Part shown: positions 5,626 to 9,755 of the stretch, piece after piece
Layout: each line of letters opens with the position of its first letter
Numbering within the stretch: position 1 is the first letter of the stretch
DNA from: DAOUBA01 sp034432855
Lineage (GTDB): Bacteria; Chloroflexota; Anaerolineae; B4-G1
Assembly: GCA_034432855.1 (NCBI GenBank)
Contig: DAOUBA010000196.1
Coordinates: forward strand, 1-9,755
Length of the DNA stretch: 9,755 nucleotides
Direction of reading: 5' to 3'
Position numbers and translations under genes: made by a program
The notes under the pieces: model-generated
The model's database searches: none
What the model was told of the DNA's origin: nothing
Seen by the model: the letters and a program-made list of their open reading frames with translations, nothing else

Positions 5626-8076
5626 CAGTGGCCGCGCGCCATACACCGGATCGAAGCCGGCACCCGCCAGGTGCCGGCGAGCGGCGTCGGTCAGTTCCAA
5701 CCCAATGTGCCGCTCGGCCAACAGGTTGCGCAGGTGGCGTACCTGGATGTCCACGATTTGCAGGAGATCCTCCCTCGTCAGGTTACGGAACAGGATGATC
5801 TCGTCAATGCGGTTGAGGAACTCGGGGCGGAAGGTGTGATCCAGTTCCTCTAACACTCTCTCCCGCGCCGCCTCGACGCCCAACTCCTTGATCCAGCGGC
5901 TGCCGACGTTCGAGGTCATGATGACGATGGTATTCTTGAAATCCACCGTGCGCCCGTGACCGTCGGTCAGGCGGCCCTCGTCGAGCAATTGCAAGAGCGT
6001 GTTAAAGACTTCGAGGTGCGCCTTTTCGATCTCGTCGAAGAGCACGACGCTATACGGGCGGCGGCGCACGGCCTCGGTCAACTGGCCGCCCTCCTCGTAG
6101 CCCACGTAGCCGGGCGGCGCACCGATGAGTCGGCTGACCGTGTGCCGCTCCTGGTACTCGCTCATGTCAATGCGCACCATGGCCTCCTCGGTATCGAAGA
6201 GGAACTCGGCCAGCGCCCGCGCCAGTTCGGTCTTGCCCACGCCGGTGGGCCCCAGGAAGATGAAGGAGCCGATGGGTCGGTTGGGGTCCTGCAACCCCGC
6301 GCGCGCCCGCCGCACGGCGTTCGAGACCGCCCGTACAGCCTCGTCTTGCCCCACCACGCGCCGATGGAGCGCGTCCTCCATGCGCAAGAGTTTGTCCAGT
6401 TCGCCTTCGAGCAATTTGGCGACTGGGATACCGGTCCATTCGGCCACGACCTCGGCCACGTCCTCCGGCCCGACCTCCTCCTTGAGCAGCGCCCGCTCTC
6501 CCTGTAACTGGCGCAGCCGCTCCTCCTGCTCGCGCAACTGTTTCTCCAGAGTGACCAGCGTCCCATATTGCAGTTCCGACGCGCGGGCATAGTCCATCGC
6601 CCGCTGCGCCTCTTCGATCTGATGACGCACCTGCTCGGCCTGCTCCTTGGTATTGCGGATGGCCTGGATAGCGGCCTTTTCCTGCTCCCAACGGGCACGC
6701 AACGTTTCACTCTGCTCGCGCAGGTCGGCCAGTTCTTTCTCGAGGGCGCTCAGCCGTTCCTTGCTGGCCTTGTCTCTTTCCTTCTTCAAGGCCTCGCGCT
6801 CGATCTCTAACTGCATGATGCGACGGTCCACCTCGTCCAACTCGGCCGGCTTGGAGTCAATCTCCATGCGCAACCGGCTGGCCGCTTCATCCACCAGGTC
6901 AATCGCCTTATCCGGCAGATGCCGGTCGGCAATGTAGCGGTGGCTGAGCGTGGCCGCGGCGATACAGGCGGCATCCTGGATGCGCACGCCGTGATGCACT
7001 TCGTAGCGTTCCTTGAGGCCGCGCAGGATGCTGATGGTATCCTCGACCGACGGCTCGTCTACATAGACCGGCTGGAAGCGCCGTTCCAGCGCGGCGTCTT
7101 TTTCGATGTACTTGCGGTATTCGTCGAGCGTCGTTGCGCCGATGGCGTGGAGTTCGCCGCGCGCCAGCATCGGCTTGAGCATGTTGCTGGCGTCCATCGC
7201 GCCCTCGGCGGCCCCGGCGCCAACGACGGTGTGCAGTTCGTCAATGAACAGGATGATCTCGCCAGCCGAATCGGTCACTTCCTTGAGCACGGCCTTGAGG
7301 CGCTCCTCGAATTCGCCGCGATACTTGGCTCCGGCGACGAGTGCCCCCAGGTCGAGTGCGACGATGCGCTTGTTCTTGAGGCCCTCCGGCACGTCGCCGC
7401 GCACGATGCGCTGCGCCAGTCCCTCGGCAATGGCAGTCTTGCCCACACCGGCGTCGCCCACGAGCACGGGATTGTTCTTGGTGCGCCGGCTGAGGATCTG
7501 CATCACGCGGCGGATCTCGTCGTCGCGCCCGATGACGGGGTCGAGTTTCCCCTGCCGCGCCAGTTGCGTGAGATCACGCCCGTACTTTTCGAGTGCCTGG
7601 TAGGTAGCCTCCGGTGTCGGACTGGTGACGCGCTGGCTACCGCGAATGGCGGTGAGCGCGCGCAAGATGGCATCTTCGGTGACGCCGTGCGCGGCCAAAA
7701 AGCGCCCCGCCTCGCCGCCCTCCGCGCCGGTGAGCGCGAGCAGCAAGTGTTCGGCGCTGACGTATTCGTCGCGCATGCGCTGGGCGATCTTTTCCGCCTT
7801 CTCTAGCGCCCGCCCCAACTCGCGCGAAAGCCCCACCTGGGTCGTCGCGCCGTAGACTTTCGGCTTCCCCTGCAACATCCGCTCCAGCGCCAGCGCCATT
7901 TCAGCCGGGCTGGCCTCCAGTTTCTGCACGATTTGCGGCACGATGCCTTCGGATTGACGCAAAAGGGCCAGGAGCAGGTGCTCCGGCTCGATCTGGCCGT
8001 GGCTGTATTCGCTCGCCAGCGACTGTGCGCCGATAACGGCTTCTTGTGCTTTCTGTGTGAACTTGTTGAGATCCAT
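5503..8076 (-). CDS. clpB: ClpB, ATP-dependent protein disaggregase (Hsp100)
   Basis: The 857-residue protein matches the usual full length of ClpB. It is a cytosolic hexameric AAA+ machine that pulls polypeptides out of aggregates together with DnaK/DnaJ/GrpE. The ATG at 8076 gives the typical start MDLNKFTQKAQEAV; the frame remains open upstream to 8355, but those ~93 residues translate intergenic repeats. In order: a double Clp N-domain (residues ~5-145); NBD1 with Walker A GDAGVGKT (207-214) and Walker B LFIDELH (E280); the coiled-coil middle domain (~410-525) with its charged heptads; NBD2 with Walker A GPTGVGKT (609-616), Walker B VVLFDEIEKAH (E682) and the pore loop GYVGYEEGG; and a C-terminal domain ending VVFEK. 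All catalytic residues seen are intact. Its upstream region holds repeated palindromic motifs but no clear CIRCE operator. The last 41 codons are duplicated at 4466-4591. Confidence 0.97.
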   Translation of the reverse strand: MDLNKFTQKAQEAVIGAQSLASEYSHGQIEPEHLLLALLRQSEGIVPQIVQKLEASPAEMALALERMLQGKPKVYGATTQVGLSRELGRALEKAEKIAQRMRDEYVSAEHLLLALTGAEGGEAGRFLAAHGVTEDAILRALTAIRGSQRVTSPTPEATYQALEKYGRDLTQLARQGKLDPVIGRDDEIRRVMQILSRRTKNNPVLVGDAGVGKTAIAEGLAQRIVRGDVPEGLKNKRIVALDLGALVAGAKYRGEFEERLKAVLKEVTDSAGEIILFIDELHTVVGAGAAEGAMDASNMLKPMLARGELHAIGATTLDEYRKYIEKDAALERRFQPVYVDEPSVEDTISILRGLKERYEVHHGVRIQDAACIAAATLSHRYIADRHLPDKAIDLVDEAASRLRMEIDSKPAELDEVDRRIMQLEIEREALKKERDKASKERLSALEKELADLREQSETLRARWEQEKAAIQAIRNTKEQAEQVRHQIEEAQRAMDYARASELQYGTLVTLEKQLREQEERLRQLQGERALLKEEVGPEDVAEVVAEWTGIPVAKLLEGELDKLLRMEDALHRRVVGQDEAVRAVSNAVRRARAGLQDPNRPIGSFIFLGPTGVGKTELARALAEFLFDTEEAMVRIDMSEYQERHTVSRLIGAPPGYVGYEEGGQLTEAVRRRPYSVVLFDEIEKAHLEVFNTLLQLLDEGRLTDGHGRTVDFKNTIVIMTSNVGSRWIKELGVEAARERVLEELDHTFRPEFLNRIDEIILFRNLTREDLLQIVDIQVRHLRNLLAERHIGLELTDAARRHLAGAGFDPVYGARPLKRVIQREVQDPLALALLRGEFKEGDTVRVDARDGAVVFEK

Positions 8077-8103
8077 ACGTGTTACCCCCGTGATGACGTG
8101 ATG

Positions 8104-8161
8104 CGTGAAACGTAAAACGTGAAACGTGATTGTCCGGCAATGAACGTCCTTACGTTTTACG
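8104..8161. repeat. Repeated CGTGAAACGT motifs and 10-bp inverted repeat in the clpB leader
   Basis: CGTGAAACGT occurs at 8104-8113 and again at 8118-8127, separated by AAAA. CGTAAAACGT (8111-8120) is exactly complementary to ACGTTTTACG at 8152-8161. If clpB is transcribed from the -10 candidate near 8175, this hairpin lies within its ~90-base 5' leader. The motif style (ACGTGAAACGTAAAACG) is that of a dispersed intergenic repeat seen in several phyla, so it may be a repeat insertion and not a dedicated operator. Confidence 0.7.
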
Positions 8162-8172
8162 CTTTTTACACA

Positions 8173-8178
8173 ATTGTA
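8173..8178 (-). promoter_or_regulatory. Weak -10 candidate for clpB
   Basis: On the minus strand TACAAT lies ~97 bases before the clpB start. I see no good -35 hexamer at the expected distance (GTGTGG at 17-bp spacing), so a standard promoter is only a possibility. I found no exact CIRCE inverted repeat (TTAGCACTC-N9-GAGTGCTAA) nearby. Confidence 0.25.
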
Positions 8179-8316
8179 CCGCCTACGCATTAGAGCCACA
8201 CTAGCGGCGCATTGGATTTGCGTAAGAAGGGCCTGGGCCGCAATGAACAAAACGGCCATCAGCCGCATGTAAGCAGACAGAGAGGATAACCCATCAAGTG
8301 GCACGAGAGGTGTGAG

Positions 8317-8466
8317 ATGAATCGCCTGGGCATTGCATTTCGCGTGGTGTTCCATCTGCCGGCCGTGTGGCTGGCGCTGGCGGTGGTGGCGCTGGCCATC
8401 GCAATCAACGGGAGCGATCCCTTTGCCGATATTCTGCGTTACGCCATCCGGCGGCTGTTCTATTGA
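8317..8466 (+). CDS. Small hypothetical single-membrane-span protein, 49 residues
   Basis: ATG 8317 follows GAGAGG with about six bases of spacing and runs to TGA at 8464-8466. The protein starts MNRLGIAFRVVFHLPAVW and has a hydrophobic stretch from about residue 14 to 30 (Pro, Ala, Val, Leu, Ile), long enough for one membrane helix. An amphipathic, arginine-containing tail follows, ending AIRRLFY. I recognise no family. The gene is divergent from clpB and convergent with the globin-like gene, so it appears to be a lone transcription unit. Support comes from the ribosome binding site, the coherent hydrophobic segment and the GC-rich third positions typical of the window. Against it are its short length and the lack of a recognisable promoter. 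Confidence 0.5.
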   Translation: MNRLGIAFRVVFHLPAVWLALAVVALAIAINGSDPFADILRYAIRRLFY

Positions 8467-8476
8467 GCGCGGTAGA

Positions 8477-8553
8477 GCCCGGCGGGCGCATGCGGGTCCT
8501 GGGTGAACATCGGCTGCGGGGCCCCCCGGTGCGTGAAGGGCGCCGGGCCCAGG
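8477..8553. other. GC-rich potential stem-loop downstream of the small membrane ORF
   Basis: GCCCGGCG (8477-8484) can pair with CGCCGGGC (8541-8548), and CCTGGG (8498-8503) could alternatively pair with CCCAGG (8548-8553). The stretch contains GGGGCCCC and no gene I can support. With no T-run it is not a standard terminator; it may be a structured 3' end of the small ORF's transcript. Confidence 0.35.
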
Positions 8554-8565
8554 GTGGATATCGGA

Positions 8566-8600
8566 TCAAACAAAAGGCCGGGCTCGTTCGCGCCCGGCCT
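8566..8600 (-). terminator. Intrinsic terminator of the globin-like gene
   Basis: On the minus strand a 9-bp perfect stem AGGCCGGGC/GCCCGGCCT (8600-8592 with 8583-8575) and 8-base loop are followed directly by TTTGTTTGAT. It lies about 20 bases after the TAA of the globin-like gene. On the plus strand the same stem is followed by CTCTCTCCTC, so it would be weaker in that direction. Confidence 0.85.
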
Positions 8601-8618
8601 CTCTCCTCTGGCTACTGT

Positions 8619-9200
8619 TTAGCCTTCACCGTTCTGCTCGCGCGTCTCCGCCAGGTTTTCGTACAACGTGCGGCTAAAACCGGTGATGGTGAGGAAACGA
8701 TCCAGCAATTCCCGTTCCATCTGGGCGTCGCGCACCTGGAGATAACCGCCGTGCACCAGCGCCAGGTCGAGACACAGTGACTTCTCTAGAGTGTGGAGCG
8801 TGGACGAGATTGTCCGCGAGTGCCCGTTGAGCCGCTTCCTGGCTAACTCCGCGAGTTGCTTCCGCGCCAGTGCCTCCAGCAGGATCAGGTCCTCGAATGT
8901 CAGGTCGGCCTCGGCCATCCGCTGCCCGAATCTCAAACGCGCCTGTACGTGCTCTTCGTCGAACGCGCCGTCGAGCAGCCCGGTCAGCCATTCGCGGAGC
9001 ACGCCGTGCAGGCGGCGGACGAAACGCGCGTTGGCCATCAACGGCTGCGTGCCCTTGAGTTGGGCCAGTTGCTCACCGAGACTCTCGATGATCGCGTCGA
9101 GATCGGAATCCAAACAGTCGCGCAGTCTGACAATCCGCTCGCGGTCGGTCGGACTCCAACCCACACACGCCTTGATTCTCTCGAACCAGACTGTCACCAC
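8619..9200 (-). CDS. Stand-alone globin-coupled-sensor/protoglobin-like domain protein
   Basis: The 193-residue protein starts at GTG 9200 (a second GTG follows directly). It is mostly helical and follows the protoglobin / globin-coupled-sensor pattern. There is an N-terminal helix with GWSPTDRERIVRLRDCL; a LDAIIESLGEQL helix; an REWLTGLLDGAFDEEHVQARLRFG block matching the family's 'WL..L..G.yd..y...R..IG'; a long LLEALARKQL helix; and the closing LDLALVHGGYLQVR, the end of the globin fold. In haem-binding members the IGxxH motif supplies the proximal His; here the stretch reads FGQRM (91-95), so Met stands there. It may be a haem-free sensor-type globin, as in RsbR N-domains, or use another ligand. 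There is no kinase, cyclase or methyl-accepting domain: the protein ends shortly after LLDRFLTITGFSRTLYENLA, which resembles the linker start in sensor proteins. It is transcribed alone or with the small ORF upstream and ends at a strong terminator. Confidence 0.6.
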   Translation of the reverse strand: MVTVWFERIKACVGWSPTDRERIVRLRDCLDSDLDAIIESLGEQLAQLKGTQPLMANARFVRRLHGVLREWLTGLLDGAFDEEHVQARLRFGQRMAEADLTFEDLILLEALARKQLAELARKRLNGHSRTISSTLHTLEKSLCLDLALVHGGYLQVRDAQMERELLDRFLTITGFSRTLYENLAETREQNGEG

Positions 9201-9227
9201 AGGGTCCCCGTCCTCTGCCCGCCCTTG

Positions 9228-9428
9228 TCACATGTCTGCTGTCCCGGCCCGCTTCTGGCCCACGTCCGCAGCCTTGCCGTAACCGCCGAGCCGACGCAGC
9301 AACAATCGCCAGCGCCGCGTCATCGCCGATCCCCAATGACTGCGGTATGCGATCTGCCGCGAGACGCGCCGCAACCGCTGGAATACCGCAACTGGGGGAT
9401 GTTCTGTGTCCTGTACCATCTTTTCCAT
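9228..9428 (-). CDS. Small arginine-rich hypothetical protein, 66 residues (doubtful)
   Basis: Starts MEKMVQDTEHPPVAVFQRLR and continues with a strongly basic helix-forming segment (SAMTRRWRLLLRRLGGYG). Its codon use is GC-rich at third positions like the neighbours. TATACT (9433-9438) and TATGCT (9438-9443) lie immediately upstream on the minus strand and could serve as a -10 box, which would make the message nearly leaderless. No convincing Shine-Dalgarno is visible. The stop TGA (9228-9230) is in the same frame as the globin-like gene, whose GTG begins 28 bases on. So this is either a separate first gene of an operon, a former N-terminal extension cut by a stop, or not a gene. No family recognised. 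Confidence 0.35.
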   Translation of the reverse strand: MEKMVQDTEHPPVAVFQRLRRVSRQIAYRSHWGSAMTRRWRLLLRRLGGYGKAADVGQKRAGTADM

Positions 9429-9481
9429 TCCGAGTATAGCATACCACAGAAAGCGACACCCGCACGTTGCGAAGCGGTTAC

Positions 9482-9497
9482 GATTTGGTTACCAATC
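9482..9497. promoter_or_regulatory. Operator-like near-palindrome GATTTGGTTACCAATC
   Basis: The half-sites GATT(T)GGT and ACCAATC are complementary apart from one bulged base. It sits ~40-50 bases upstream of the minus-strand -10 candidates and ~15 bases before the plus-strand -35 candidate at 9512, a plausible place for a regulator. It is short, so it may be chance. Confidence 0.25.
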
Positions 9498-9511
9498 TGC
9501 GGCGCGATGGC

Positions 9512-9540
9512 TTCTCAACTCAGGCGAACTGTTATATAAT
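9512..9540 (+). promoter_or_regulatory. Candidate plus-strand promoter reading into the 98-bp palindrome
   Basis: TTCTCA (9512-9517) and a perfect TATAAT (9535-9540) are spaced by 17 bp. Half of the -10 box is made of the first bases of the inverted repeat. No ORF follows within the window, so any transcript would start with the palindromic element. It may be a fortuitous AT-rich match. Confidence 0.35.
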
Positions 9541-9634
9541 TAGATTCCGGTACAAAACTACGGTAAGAGGCGTCTCTGACACCGATTTCGGGCTGGAGAG
9601 CCCTCCTACGGCGTTTTGTACCGGAAACTAATTA
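9537..9634. mobile_element. 98-bp MITE-like inverted-repeat element
   Basis: The terminal arms 9537-9558 and 9613-9634 are 22 bp each and complementary with one mismatch (core TTCCGGTACAAAAC / GTTTTGTACCGGAA). The 54-bp interior is itself partly self-complementary (CGGTAAGAGG against CCTCCTACGG), so the whole piece could form one long imperfect hairpin. It has no coding capacity. The structure fits a miniature inverted-repeat element or REP-like repeat; a structured small RNA is an alternative because a -10 box abuts it. I could not identify a clear target-site duplication. Confidence 0.65.
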
Positions 9635-9675
9635 GTACCTTGAGAATGAAATCCTTGCACGTTGGGCAAGAAAAT

Positions 9676-9755
9676 TCACCACGAAGGACACAAAGTCACA
9701 CAAAGGAAATAAAGGAATTCCTTCGTGTCCTTTGTGTGCCCTTCGTGCCCTTGGT
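9676..9755. repeat. Long imperfect palindrome of the CCACGAAGGACAC type, cut by window end
   Basis: CACACAAAGGA (9697-9707) pairs exactly with TCCTTTGTGTG (9728-9738), CACGAAGG (9680-9687) pairs with CCTTCGTG (9740-9747), and a central AAGGAATTCCTT (9712-9723) is palindromic. Repeats of this wording (CACGAAGGACACAAAG with its complement) are familiar dispersed intergenic elements in several bacterial phyla. No gene is visible here; the stretch from 9635 to 9675 between the two palindromes also shows nothing. Confidence 0.75.

Noticed and set aside
5297..5839. 180-codon plus-strand ORF overlapping the DUF2442 stop by ATGA, a possible third cassette gene
   Set aside because: From 5503 on it is antisense to the clpB end and rich in Arg/Ser, typical of a shadow frame, and it has no separate family signal. 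The ATGA overlap is probably chance.
6919..7806. 295-codon plus-strand ORF opposite clpB
   Set aside because: It is wholly antisense to ClpB NBD1, a strongly conserved coding region, and has no recognisable domain.
8185..8215. Possible CIRCE/HrcA operator upstream of clpB
   Set aside because: TTAG and CTAG strings are present, but the nine-base half-sites of the CIRCE consensus are not matched.
8077..8355. N-terminal extension of ClpB by ~93 residues
   Set aside because: The extra residues translate the intergenic repeat and overlap the divergent small ORF; the start at 8076 gives the family-standard MDLNKFTQ beginning and normal length.
8856..9539. 227-codon plus-strand ORF opposite the globin-like gene
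   Set aside because: It runs antisense through a gene with coherent helical protein features and a matching terminator. Its own translation is low-complexity and ends within the inverted-repeat element.
1..9755. CRISPR arrays, tRNA or rRNA genes
   Set aside because: I saw no regularly spaced direct repeats with unique spacers, no tRNA cloverleaf with a TTCRANY arm, and no rRNA-like sequence.

Overview
This is a GC-rich bacterial window with five confident genes, several weaker ones and an unusual number of palindromic intergenic elements. The ClpB protein, the small DUF4160/DUF2442 pair and three recognisable styles of dispersed palindromic repeat together suggest a Chloroflexota-like organism (Anaerolineae or similar, possibly a metagenomic assembly). 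That assignment is an impression from sequence style, not a phylogenetic result.

Left part (1-4439, + strand): a two-gene redox operon. A fumarate reductase/succinate dehydrogenase-type flavoprotein, cut off by the window start, overlaps by 8 bp an 887-residue fusion protein. The fusion joins an Old Yellow Enzyme-type FMN barrel with a [4Fe-4S] motif to a GltD/dihydropyrimidine dehydrogenase-type module with two further Fe-S motifs and FAD and NAD(P)H Rossmann folds. Together they look like a soluble NAD(P)H-driven flavin/Fe-S reductase system. The substrate cannot be read from the sequence.

Middle (4440-5502): a small, less GC-rich cassette. It carries a DUF4160 gene and a DUF2442 gene, a pairing that resembles a toxin-antitoxin module, with its own good promoter candidate. 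The cassette lies between two direct copies of the last 41 codons plus stop of clpB. One copy (4466-4591) is an orphan tail just downstream of the redox operon; the other (5503-5628) is the end of the intact clpB. The repeat unit spans 1,037 bp and begins exactly at the clpB stop codon. This is the most interesting structure in the window: it looks like insertion or duplication at the 3' end of clpB that left the chaperone gene intact.

Right part (5503-9755): clpB on the minus strand (857 residues, full length) has a leader containing repeated CGTGAAACGT motifs. Divergent from it is a 49-residue single-membrane-span ORF. Convergent to that is a minus-strand gene for a stand-alone globin-coupled-sensor-like domain in which the usual proximal haem histidine appears to be methionine; a strong intrinsic terminator follows it. 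An arginine-rich 66-residue ORF lies upstream in the same frame. The last ~220 bp hold no convincing gene, but contain a 98-bp MITE-like inverted repeat and a second long imperfect palindrome cut by the window end.
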